A DNA stretch of 64,000 bases from an uncultured Lachnobacterium sp. (lineage in GTDB: Bacteria > Bacillota > Clostridia > Lachnospirales > Lachnospiraceae), in NCBI GenBank assembly GCA_900546625.1, contig URDU01000004.1:61300-125299 (forward strand), read 5' to 3'. A program made the position numbers and the translations under genes. Under the pieces are notes generated by a model. The model was not told the origin of the DNA and did not search any database. It was given only the letters and a program-made list of their open reading frames with translations. Below, piece by piece: positions 52,313 to 59,839 of the stretch (positions within the stretch are counted from its first letter, which is position 1; each line of letters starts with the position of its first letter).

Positions 52313-53170
52313 CTATCTGTTTTTCAGCGCAACAAGCGCATTTACAAGCTCTTCTCTCGTCAGTATTCCATCTGGGATATCAAGACCTGCCTTTTTGAGC
52401 TCATCGGCTACCAGTGTCACCTGCGGCACATCAAGCCTGTGCTCCTTCAGCTCGTCCACCCTTGAAAAAATCTCACGCGGTGTGCCGTCCATGACCACCT
52501 TGCCCTTTTCCATGACATAGACATGGTCTGCGCCGACCACCTCCTCCATGTAATGGGTGATGAGAATGATGGTCACGCCCTTTTTCTTATTGAGCTCATG
52601 GGCTGTGGCTATGACCTCCTTGCGGCCGTTTGGGTCAAGCATGGCTGTAGGCTCGTCAAATACTATACATTTTGGCTCCATTGCCACAACTCCTGCGATT
52701 GCCACACGCTGCTTCTGTCCTCCGGAGAGCTTGTTCGGTGAATGTGTGCGGTACTTTGTCATACCGACAGCCCTTAGCGCATAGTCCACGCGCTGCCAGA
52801 TTTCATCTGTCGGCACACCGATATTCTCAGGTCCAAAGCCCACATCCTCCTCCACGACATTGGCGATAATCTGATTGTCGGGATTCTGGAAAACCATACC
52901 TGCACTTTTCCTGACAGGTATGACATTCTCTTCCTTTGACACATCCATGCCATCCACCCATATGGTGCCGTCGCTCGGCGCAAGAAGTGCATTGATATGC
53001 TTTGCAAGAGTTGATTTTCCTGAACCATTGTGACCGAGGATTGCAATAAACTGTCCCTCTTTTATGTCGAGGTTTACGTTGTCGAGCGCTGTAGTAATTG
53101 ACTCTACATTGCCTTCCTCGTCTCTTCGTATAAATTCATGTACTAATTTGCTTGTTTTAATTATGCCCAT
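52313..53170 (-). CDS. ecfA1: ECF transporter ATPase EcfA1
   Basis: 285-aa ABC ATPase. Walker [10 protein letters not shown] (about residue 47), Q-loop [22 protein letters not shown], signature [16 protein letters not shown], Walker [14 protein letters not shown], switch LITHYMEEV. The NPDNQ phrase is typical of EcfA1. First gene of the ECF-truA block. Works as a heterodimer with EcfA2. Confidence 0.95.
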   Translation of the reverse strand: MGIIKTSKLVHEFIRRDEEGNVESITTALDNVNLDIKEGQFIAILGHNGSGKSTLAKHINALLAPSDGTIWVDGMDVSKEENVIPVRKSAGMVFQNPDNQIIANVVEEDVGFGPENIGVPTDEIWQRVDYALRAVGMTKYRTHSPNKLSGGQKQRVAIAGVVAMEPKCIVFDEPTAMLDPNGRKEVIATAHELNKKKGVTIILITHYMEEVVGADHVYVMEKGKVVMDGTPREIFSRVDELKEHRLDVPQVTLVADELKKAGLDIPDGILTREELVNALVALKNR

Positions 53171-53259
53171 TTCTTTTTCCTAAAAATCTACCGTATTTAC
53201 AATTATCATAGCTGTTAAAGCCCAAATAGCTGCAAAAAATATGCGCTTTGCCGCTTTAT

Positions 53260-53763
53260 TTAGTCATCCCAGCTTAAGTGATGAAGCTCTCCCTCAAGCC
53301 TCATATGATCAAAATTATTCTGTCTCAATGCCTCGTAGAGCACGATAGCTACTGAATTTGACAGATTAAGTGACCTTGTCTCACCTATCATCGGTATCCT
53401 GATGCACGCATCCGGATGCTCCTTTAGTATCTCCTCCGGAATGCCTGCGCTTTCCTTGCCAAACATAATATAGCAGTCGGGCTCAAAATGAGCATCAGAG
53501 TACACATGTCTGCCCTTTGTTGTCGCATAATATATCTTTGCGCCCGGATTTCTCTCAAGGAAATCCTCCCAGTCCACATATGTGGTGACGTCGAGGTCCT
53601 TCCAGTAATCCATTCCGGCTCTCTTTAGTGCCTTCTCTGAAAGTGAAAAGCCAAGCGGCTCTATAAGATGAAGTCTCGTGCCTGTCGCTACGCAGGTTCT
53701 TCCGATATTTCCTGTATTTGCCGGAATTTCCGGCTCATGTAACACTATGTTCAGCTTTGCCAT
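53260..53763 (-). CDS. trmL: tRNA (cytidine/uridine-34 2'-O)-methyltransferase TrmL
   Basis: 167 aa SPOUT methyltransferase. LNIVLHEPEIPANTGNIGRTC is the N-terminal signature, and the trefoil knot is in CYIMFGKESAGIPEEIL and IPMIGETRSLNLSNSVAIVLYEALR. It methylates the wobble 2'-OH of tRNA-Leu species. CAGGAG stands 6 nt before the ATG at 53763. It lies 21 bp after the aminotransferase gene and may share its transcript. Confidence 0.95.
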   Translation of the reverse strand: MAKLNIVLHEPEIPANTGNIGRTCVATGTRLHLIEPLGFSLSEKALKRAGMDYWKDLDVTTYVDWEDFLERNPGAKIYYATTKGRHVYSDAHFEPDCYIMFGKESAGIPEEILKEHPDACIRIPMIGETRSLNLSNSVAIVLYEALRQNNFDHMRLEGELHHLSWDD

Positions 53764-53784
53764 TTTGTCTCCTGTCAATTTAAA

Positions 53785-54963
53785 CTATTTATTATCCATC
53801 CCGGCGCGAAGCTCTGTGACAAACTCCTCAATGCGGCCGAGCGCCTCCTTTAAATCATCAAGCGAATATGCATATGATATACGTAAAAATCCCTCGCCGC
53901 ACTCTCCGAATGCAGTTCCCGGAACCACGGCAATCTTCTTGCTGTTTAGAAGCTTTGTGGCAAACTCATCGGAGGTCATGCCAAACTCCTTGATGCTTGG
54001 GAACGCATAAAAGGCCCCGAAAGGCTCAAAGCACTTAAGCCCCATCTCCTTAAAGCGGTGAAGCACATAGCGTCTGCGGCCGTTGTATTCCTCCCTCATC
54101 TGTGCAACATCCTCATCGCCGTTTTTCATAGCCTCGACAGCTGCATACTGGCTCGTGGTCGGCGCACACATGATTGCAAACTGATGAATCTTTAGCATCT
54201 GCTTTAAAATGGTCTCAGGTGCACATGCATATCCAAGCCTCCAGCCTGTCATGGCATAAGCCTTGGAAAAACCGTTTATGAGCACCGTGCGCTCCTTCAT
54301 TCCCGGAAATGATGCTATCGATACATGCTTATCCACATATGTAAGCTCCGAATAAATCTCGTCACTTATCACAAACAGATCATGCTCCTTAACCACCTGA
54401 ACGATTGCTTCAAGGTCTGCTTTTTCCATGATAGCGCCTGTCGGGTTATTAGGGAAAGGCATGATAAGTATCTTTGTCTTTGGTGTGATAACAGCCTCAA
54501 GCTCCTCGGCTGTCAGCCTGAAATCATTTTCCTCCTTAAGCTCCACAATCACAGGTGTGCCACCTGCCAGAACGGTACACGGTACATATGAAACATAGCT
54601 TGGCTGCGGGATAATCACCTCATCTCCCGGATCGAGCATGGCGCGCAGTGCGATGTCTATTGCCTCGCTGCCACCGACAGTTACCATTATCTCTTTGTTG
54701 TAATCATATGTCATGCCGTATCTTCTGTCGAGATATCTTGTAATCTCAAGCTTTAACTCCTTGAGTCCGGCATTTGAGGTGTAGAAGGTACGTCCCTTTT
54801 CAAGGGAATATATGCCCTCGTCCCTGATATGCCACGGTGTGTCAAAATCAGGCTCTCCTACTCCGAGCGATATCGCGTCCTTCATCTCGCTCACTATATC
54901 AAAAAACTTACGGATGCCCGACGGCTGGATAGACTTTATTGTGCTGGATAAAGGGTCTCTCAT
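53785..54963 (-). CDS. Class I/II PLP aminotransferase
   Basis: 392 aa fold-type I aminotransferase. SLGVGEPDFDTPWHI is the N-terminal signature, NPTGAIMEKADL the PLP-contact Asn region, and the PLP Lys lies in LINGFSKAYAMTGWRLGY (about residue 236). The carboxylate-binding Arg is in EGFLRISYAYS. The wording fits the Iβ/γ group that covers aspartate and broad-range amino-acid transaminases (PatA/AspC-like); substrate cannot be fixed. The start overlaps the Lrp-type gene as TAATG, so both are translated together, and the regulator probably senses the amino acid concerned. Confidence 0.88.
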   Translation of the reverse strand: MRDPLSSTIKSIQPSGIRKFFDIVSEMKDAISLGVGEPDFDTPWHIRDEGIYSLEKGRTFYTSNAGLKELKLEITRYLDRRYGMTYDYNKEIMVTVGGSEAIDIALRAMLDPGDEVIIPQPSYVSYVPCTVLAGGTPVIVELKEENDFRLTAEELEAVITPKTKILIMPFPNNPTGAIMEKADLEAIVQVVKEHDLFVISDEIYSELTYVDKHVSIASFPGMKERTVLINGFSKAYAMTGWRLGYACAPETILKQMLKIHQFAIMCAPTTSQYAAVEAMKNGDEDVAQMREEYNGRRRYVLHRFKEMGLKCFEPFGAFYAFPSIKEFGMTSDEFATKLLNSKKIAVVPGTAFGECGEGFLRISYAYSLDDLKEALGRIEEFVTELRAGMDNK

Positions 54964-55445
54964 TATGACATAATTCCCCTTTCATCGGATTTGACAGGTG
55001 CCGCCATGATAGTTCCATGATCCTTGTATTTCTTCAGAATAAAGTTTGTCTTTGTTGAAAGCACCTGATCCAGTGTAGAAAGCTTATCTGTCACAAACTG
55101 TGATACCTCGCGCAGAGTCTTGCCCTCGAGAGTGACCATGAGGTCGAAGCCGCCTGAGATAAGGTATACCGACTTCACCTCAGGATAGTTGTATATACGC
55201 TCTGCAATCTTGTCGAAGCCCATGCCGCGCTGTGGTGTCACTCTGACCTCTATCATGGCTGTGACCTTCTCAAGTCCTGCCTTGTCCCAGTCAATAAGTG
55301 TGTGATATCCGCAGATGACATTCTCCTGCTCCATAGCAGCAATCTCGTTTGCCACACTTGCCTCGTCCACACCAAGCATGATTGCAAGCTCCTTCAGGTT
55401 TATCCTGCTGTTTTTCTCTATAAATGTTAATATCTTTTCTCTCAT
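54963..55445 (-). CDS. Lrp/AsnC-family regulator
   Basis: 160 aa. The N-terminal winged HTH (RINLKELAIMLGVDEASVANEIAAME) is followed by an AsnC/RAM ligand domain (MIEVRVTPQRGMGFDKIAERI, VYLISGGFDLMVTLEGKT). The family senses amino acids. It overlaps the aminotransferase as TAATG and likely regulates that gene. Confidence 0.9.
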   Translation of the reverse strand: MREKILTFIEKNSRINLKELAIMLGVDEASVANEIAAMEQENVICGYHTLIDWDKAGLEKVTAMIEVRVTPQRGMGFDKIAERIYNYPEVKSVYLISGGFDLMVTLEGKTLREVSQFVTDKLSTLDQVLSTKTNFILKKYKDHGTIMAAPVKSDERGIMS

Positions 55446-55472
55446 GATATATAATCTCCTGATTCAAATATA

Positions 55473-56474
55473 TTAGTTGAAAACCTTGTATATCTCGTCA
55501 GTCTGAGCAGTCTCCAAAAATCGTCTCTCCTCGCCGGAAATCAGCACTCTGTCGTTTGAATCGGTTGTGGCACCGACTATAACAGCATTTTGTCCTGTTT
55601 TCTCAAGCTCTCTGACCACGCGGGTACCATCTGCAGCTATGATTATCAGACTTCCTCCTGACAAAAGCTTATACGGGTTTATGTCAAAAAATTCACTTAT
55701 TTCAATCGTATCCTGCCTGATAGGGAGCTTCTTTAAATCGATGTCAAGACCAATTCCCGAAGCCTCTGCCATATCCCAGAGTGCTCCAAAGATGCCTCCC
55801 TGCGAAGCGTCATGGATTGCCGCCACACCGGCGCCAATCGCGGATGCGGCCTCCCTTGCGGTGGAAATATGGTCTATATATGCTGCTGATTTATCTATAA
55901 ATGCCTTGGAAAATCTCGTTTCAAGCTCGGCTCTTTTCTCATTTGCAAGAATTGCGGTGCCCTCAAGCCCCACATAGCCTGTCACTATTATGTCCATGCC
56001 CGGTGTTGCTGCCGATGATGGTGTAAGCGCCTTTTCATTGGCCTCACCTATTGCAGTGACTGTCACCACGATATTTTTCACTGCGCGGCTCACCTGCGTA
56101 TGCCCGCCAAGCACCACAATGCCTGCCTCCTCACATACAGCATCAATCGCTCTCACGGTCTCACGAAGCCTTGCCTCGTTTTCTGTGGTAGGTACAAGCA
56201 GTGCCAGCTCTATCCCAATAGGGCTTGCTCCCATGGCATAAATATTATTCAATGCATCATAAACCGCACAGCTGGCACACACATGCCGGTCTGAGACATC
56301 CAGTGTGAACGTCTGGGTAGCAGTAACTAACTTAGTTTGGTTGCCTGCCTGCATGGAAATCACCGCACAGTCCTCACCTACTGCCGGTTTAAAAAGTACT
56401 CTGTCGCTTTTGGTATGAAGTTGTTTTAAGACAGAGCGCTTTAAAACCGACTCTGATATTTTACCGTTTTTCAT
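55473..56474 (-). CDS. AIR synthase-related protein (HypE/ThiL-like fold)
   Basis: 333 aa. Typical PurM-superfamily order: VGEDCAVISMQAG near the N-terminus, VCASCAVYDALNNIYAMGASP (ATP/Mg region), VVLGGHTQVSRAVKN, then HDASQGGIFGALWDMAEASGIG and the C-terminal SGGSLIIIAADGT. These match HypE, which makes the CN ligand of [NiFe] hydrogenase, but the C-terminal Cys of HypE is absent and no hyp genes are near. So it is a solitary relative of unknown substrate. It starts about 40 bp from the inverted repeat at 56508-56537. Confidence 0.75.
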   Translation of the reverse strand: MKNGKISESVLKRSVLKQLHTKSDRVLFKPAVGEDCAVISMQAGNQTKLVTATQTFTLDVSDRHVCASCAVYDALNNIYAMGASPIGIELALLVPTTENEARLRETVRAIDAVCEEAGIVVLGGHTQVSRAVKNIVVTVTAIGEANEKALTPSSAATPGMDIIVTGYVGLEGTAILANEKRAELETRFSKAFIDKSAAYIDHISTAREAASAIGAGVAAIHDASQGGIFGALWDMAEASGIGLDIDLKKLPIRQDTIEISEFFDINPYKLLSGGSLIIIAADGTRVVRELEKTGQNAVIVGATTDSNDRVLISGEERRFLETAQTDEIYKVFN

Positions 56475-56507
56475 GTGTTTTCCTGTTCTTTATAATAATA
56501 ATATGAT

Positions 56508-56537
56508 ATTAGGGTCAAAAGGTATTTTGCCCCTAAT
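56508..56537. repeat. Hairpin and half of an inverted pair flanking the VanW gene
   Basis: ATTAGGGTCAAAA-GGTA-TTTTGCCCCTAAT folds into a hairpin with one bulge. Its arm AGGGTCAAAAGGTAT (56511-56525) recurs in inverse orientation at 58209-58223 on the other side of the VanW gene, with similar A/T-rich sequence (ATAATATGAT) in front of both. Confidence 0.65.
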
Positions 56538-56568
56538 TATAATTAATCAGATTACTACCTGCGGGCAT

Positions 56569-58143
56569 TTACTGCGTCTGTGCTCCCTGTGTCTGTCCTG
56601 CCGCATTCTGGTCTGTCGGCTGTGTCTGAGCTGCAGCGTTTGGATCCTGTGTCTGGGTTGCCTGAGCCTGTGCTGCCTGAGCCGCTGCTGCCGCAGACGC
56701 AGCAATAGATTTAACCGAACCCTCATCATTAGCCGCAGCTGCCGCCTGAAGCTGCGCAACAACCTCCGCTGATGCTCCTCCTGTACCGACCGTCACGATT
56801 TTCGGTGATGACTTGTACTTGCTGTTGTTGAATACCTCATCGCTCTGCACTGTTCCATCAACTGTGACCGTCTTCCAAAGCCTTGCGGTCACTCCCTTGT
56901 GCGCAGACTGCTCGGTGTTGAAATAACCGACCGGCTGACCTGCATCAAATTTAAACTGCGTAACCGGATCCTCCTCAGAAAGCGTCTCACTCCTGAAGGA
57001 AATTTCCCTGTTTGCAGGTCTCGTCTCCACTCCGTACACATTGAAGGTAATGATTCCTCCACTGCAATAGCCCTCTATATACACCGGATTGTCCAGATTA
57101 TTTTTAAACTTAAGATCCTTGTAGGTTCCTGCAATTGCCGCATCGTCAGATGGCTTTACGTAGCTTACTATCATGGAATGGTTGTAGCGCTGCACTATGT
57201 CGAGCTCAGCCCTTATAACCGCATTGTAGAGAGTGGTAGCAACCTGGCACACACCTCCGCCTACCGAGTCAACTACCTGACCGTTCTCGTATGCACCTGC
57301 TATCTGGTAGCCGTTGTCAGTTGTGATAGGGCTGATAGCCTCGTAAACCGAGAACTGCTCACCCGGATATATGACACTGCCGTTTATCAGGCTGCATGCA
57401 TTCTTTACATTGGCTGCACGTCCTGCTGCCGAGCTGCTGAAATCGGTAGAAAAGCCTCCCAGATTATCCTTAATCTTTGAGAGCTCTTCCTTTGAACCCC
57501 TCGGCTGAACCGTATTTGTGACCAGCTCTATCTCATTCGCCGAACCATCCCAGCTGTTCTGCAAAAAGTCATTTATGGCATAGACGGATTTTACCACATC
57601 CACCTCTTTGCCTTCCTGTCCCGGAACAAAATCGAAGCTGGTGCCGTTTCTCTGCAGCGAATTGTCAACTGCCTTTATATTGAGCTCGTCGCTCTTATCA
57701 TAAATCATCTTTGCGGTCTTTTGTTTATCAACCGACAGATACATATTGACGGCAACATTGCCCTTTTTAAGCTCCTCCGACTCCACAAATCTGTCAATCA
57801 GGCTGCCCTCATGGCATACTGAGACTGCCTCGTCCACCGCCGCATCAGTGTCCGCCGAAACAGACATTTCCTGTGCGGTTGCATCAAATGAGCCATTGGC
57901 GCCCTTTAATGAAAAGGAGGTGTCCTTTATGCTGTCAACATAGGCATCAACTGCTTTTTTTGCCTCTTCCTTTGTCATACCGCCTACATCCACACTGCCA
58001 ATGCACACACCCTCTGTAATTGTCTGTACCTTCGCCTTCTTTGTGCCTGACGAACCGCTTGCATATGCATTTACCACACCTGATGCCGCCACAAGCACAA
58101 ATGCCATTGTACCAAGTAATAATGCTTTTTTATTAATCTTCAT
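56569..58143 (-). CDS. VanW-family secreted/anchored wall protein
   Basis: 524 aa. An N-terminal signal or anchor (about residues 7-28) is followed by two copies of a peptidoglycan-binding-like domain (about residues 40-230, with VGGMTKEEAKKAVDAYVDS and FVPGQEGKEVDV). The VanW domain holds YPGEQFSVYEAISPITTDNGY and VDSVGGGVCQVATTLYNAVI (about residue 295). The last 75 residues are low-complexity Ala/Gln/Thr, likely a wall-spanning or surface tail. VanW is linked to vancomycin clusters, but these longer forms are ordinary wall proteins of unknown role in Lachnospiraceae. A 15-bp inverted pair flanks the gene. Confidence 0.85.
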   Translation of the reverse strand: MKINKKALLLGTMAFVLVAASGVVNAYASGSSGTKKAKVQTITEGVCIGSVDVGGMTKEEAKKAVDAYVDSIKDTSFSLKGANGSFDATAQEMSVSADTDAAVDEAVSVCHEGSLIDRFVESEELKKGNVAVNMYLSVDKQKTAKMIYDKSDELNIKAVDNSLQRNGTSFDFVPGQEGKEVDVVKSVYAINDFLQNSWDGSANEIELVTNTVQPRGSKEELSKIKDNLGGFSTDFSSSAAGRAANVKNACSLINGSVIYPGEQFSVYEAISPITTDNGYQIAGAYENGQVVDSVGGGVCQVATTLYNAVIRAELDIVQRYNHSMIVSYVKPSDDAAIAGTYKDLKFKNNLDNPVYIEGYCSGGIITFNVYGVETRPANREISFRSETLSEEDPVTQFKFDAGQPVGYFNTEQSAHKGVTARLWKTVTVDGTVQSDEVFNNSKYKSSPKIVTVGTGGASAEVVAQLQAAAAANDEGSVKSIAASAAAAAQAAQAQATQTQDPNAAAQTQPTDQNAAGQTQGAQTQ

Positions 58144-58208
58144 TTCCGCTTCCTTTTCCCTGGGCTGTTAAAAGTGCCCCTGTCATGCATTTTATATCAT
58201 ATTATGAT

Positions 58209-58223
58209 ACCTTTTGACCCTTT
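58209..58223 (-). repeat. Inverse copy of AGGGTCAAAAGGTAT upstream of the VanW gene
   Basis: On the minus strand AGGGTCAAAAGGTAT precedes the VanW start by about 65 nt. The same 15-mer stands on the plus strand at 56511-56525 after the gene. Confidence 0.65.
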
Positions 58224-58261
58224 AATCATATTATCATATTTTTTCCATATTTCAAGAAAAG

Positions 58262-58366
58262 CTATACAAGACTTGACACAAATGTTGTCACAAGCATCGC
58301 TGCTATAACCACTATTATCACTATAGCAACCACCTTCTGATTTCTTTTTTTATTAAAATCGTACAT
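58262..58366 (-). CDS. 34-aa single-pass membrane peptide (DUF4044-like)
   Basis: ATG at 58366, stop at 58262-58264. The peptide has a basic N-terminus (MYDFNKKRNQK) followed by one hydrophobic helix of about 20 residues ending in SSLV. AGAGGTG stands 6 nt before the ATG, a good ribosome site. Short peptides with this plan, annotated as DUF4044, are common in Firmicutes, with unknown role. It lies in the gap upstream of the VanW gene, on the same strand, and may be the first cistron with it, though 118 nt separate them. Confidence 0.6.
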   Translation of the reverse strand: MYDFNKKRNQKVVAIVIIVVIAAMLVTTFVSSLV

Positions 58367-58431
58367 ACTATTCACCTCTGTCCAAAAATGAGTTATACTA
58401 TTTTCATATATGAGAAAGGATTTTCCAACAT

Positions 58432-59028
58432 ATGATTCCAATTTGTCTAATTTTATTCATTTTATTTATTGCAGTGATTACTTTTGCCATAAAGAGGGCT
58501 GATTCTGCCCAGGCAAAGGTCACCGAGGAATTCTGGGAGAAGGAGCGCAAAGCCAACTCAACCCTCCGCGGAGATACCACTGACCTGTGTTATATTACCA
58601 TACCGGAAAAGTTTTTTCCATTAAATAATGATAAAATAAATGATTTAAGGGATAAAACCCTTGTCAATCTCACCGGAATGACAAACACTGATTTAAAGCT
58701 TAAATATGGCATTCTCAATTTTAAAAAGCTGTCTGAATATGATGATAATTTCACGAAATTTGTTTCAATGCTGCCGGACTATTACAATAGGCTTAAGGAT
58801 GCAGGCTATGAATCGCTAGGCAATGAACTGCTTGAGCTTGCAGTGGAGCAGGGTGCCGATTCAAAGAACGTATACAGTCTGTTAGCCAACGCCTTCATCA
58901 GCATGTCAAAAGCTGACCGGCTTGCAGAGCTTATTGAGAAAGCAAAACAGCTTAATTCTCTTTCAAGGGATGGAATCGTTTCTATGCTTGAGAGCCTACA
59001 GGCTGATACCTCCTCGGCCGGTAATTAA
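58432..59028 (+). CDS. Membrane-anchored hypothetical, possibly helical-repeat
   Basis: 198 aa. One N-terminal membrane helix (about residues 3-20) is followed by a soluble helical body. RLKDAGYESLGNELLELAVEQGADSKNVYSLLANAFISMSKADRLAELIEKAKQL-like segments have the alternating helix pattern of a TPR-like pair (about residues 120-185). Family not recognised. GAAAGGA precedes the ATG by 12 nt, and TATACT about 40 nt upstream may be its -10 box. It stands alone on the plus strand between minus-strand genes. Confidence 0.6.
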   Translation: MIPICLILFILFIAVITFAIKRADSAQAKVTEEFWEKERKANSTLRGDTTDLCYITIPEKFFPLNNDKINDLRDKTLVNLTGMTNTDLKLKYGILNFKKLSEYDDNFTKFVSMLPDYYNRLKDAGYESLGNELLELAVEQGADSKNVYSLLANAFISMSKADRLAELIEKAKQLNSLSRDGIVSMLESLQADTSSAGN

Positions 59029-59071
59029 TTTACGTTATAGCTTATTGTATTATAACTTATTGTATTGAAAC

Positions 59072-59809
59072 TTATTCCGAGCCATCCACACACCTATTAA
59101 TATATCTGCTACGATATTCATCGTACAGCCTTGAGGCCTGACTTCTGGTCAGGTTGTCCCACGATATGACATCTGCTATCCCATACTCAGCCATCAGCTC
59201 CTTTAGCTGTCTGACCTGATGTGCTGTGGCAGGTGTCTGTTTTTTTGCCTTGTATACAAGTGGCTTTGACTCCACCGGCTCACCCTTTTCATCCATCAGT
59301 GCAAGCAGCTTTTCAAATATCTGCTTTGTCTCTATCGCATCATCGAGCGCCCTGTGGGCATTTTCCCTGTTCACACCAAAATACTCACACAAATCCTCCA
59401 GCTTCTTCGACTGCTCAGAAGGCAGACATTTTCTGGCTATTTTCAGAGTATCATATGCATTCAGCGAGAGGGTTCGCTTGTGATTTACCGCCCACTGCTT
59501 TAAAAAGCTGTAATCAAAGGTCACATTCTGCCCGAGTATGATGTCATCCCCTATAAAATCCAGCAACTTATCCACAGCCTCATCCATATCTGCCGCGTTT
59601 TCCACATCACTGTCGGTAATTCCCGTTAATTCCTGCACACGCTGTGGAATATGCTGCTTCGGATTTACCAGTGTGGATATCGTATCCACTATCTCGCCGC
59701 CACGCACGCGTGCCGCACCTATCTCTATTATCTTGTCATTTTTGGCGGAAAGACCTGTCATTTCAAGGTCAATCACCGTGTAATTTTTTATATCGTCTAT
59801 GTTGCTCAT
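59072..59809 (-). CDS. DnaQ-family 3'-5' exonuclease (PolC-exonuclease-like)
   Basis: 245 aa. DEDDh motifs are visible: VIDLEMTGL (Exo I, about residue 14), LGQNVTFDYSFL (Exo II, about 95-106) and HRALDDAIET (Exo III, about 155), with the general-base His in HRALDD. About 75 C-terminal residues follow (KKQTPATAHQVRQLKELMAEYG...), a small helical domain seen in stand-alone relatives of the PolC epsilon module. Its role is DNA proofreading or repair, or RNA turnover; it is encoded as a single gene, so it is not part of a polymerase. Confidence 0.88.
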   Translation of the reverse strand: MSNIDDIKNYTVIDLEMTGLSAKNDKIIEIGAARVRGGEIVDTISTLVNPKQHIPQRVQELTGITDSDVENAADMDEAVDKLLDFIGDDIILGQNVTFDYSFLKQWAVNHKRTLSLNAYDTLKIARKCLPSEQSKKLEDLCEYFGVNRENAHRALDDAIETKQIFEKLLALMDEKGEPVESKPLVYKAKKQTPATAHQVRQLKELMAEYGIADVISWDNLTRSQASRLYDEYRSRYINRCVDGSE

Positions 59810-59839
59810 TTTCTTAGTCCGTAAACCTTCCCGCTATAG

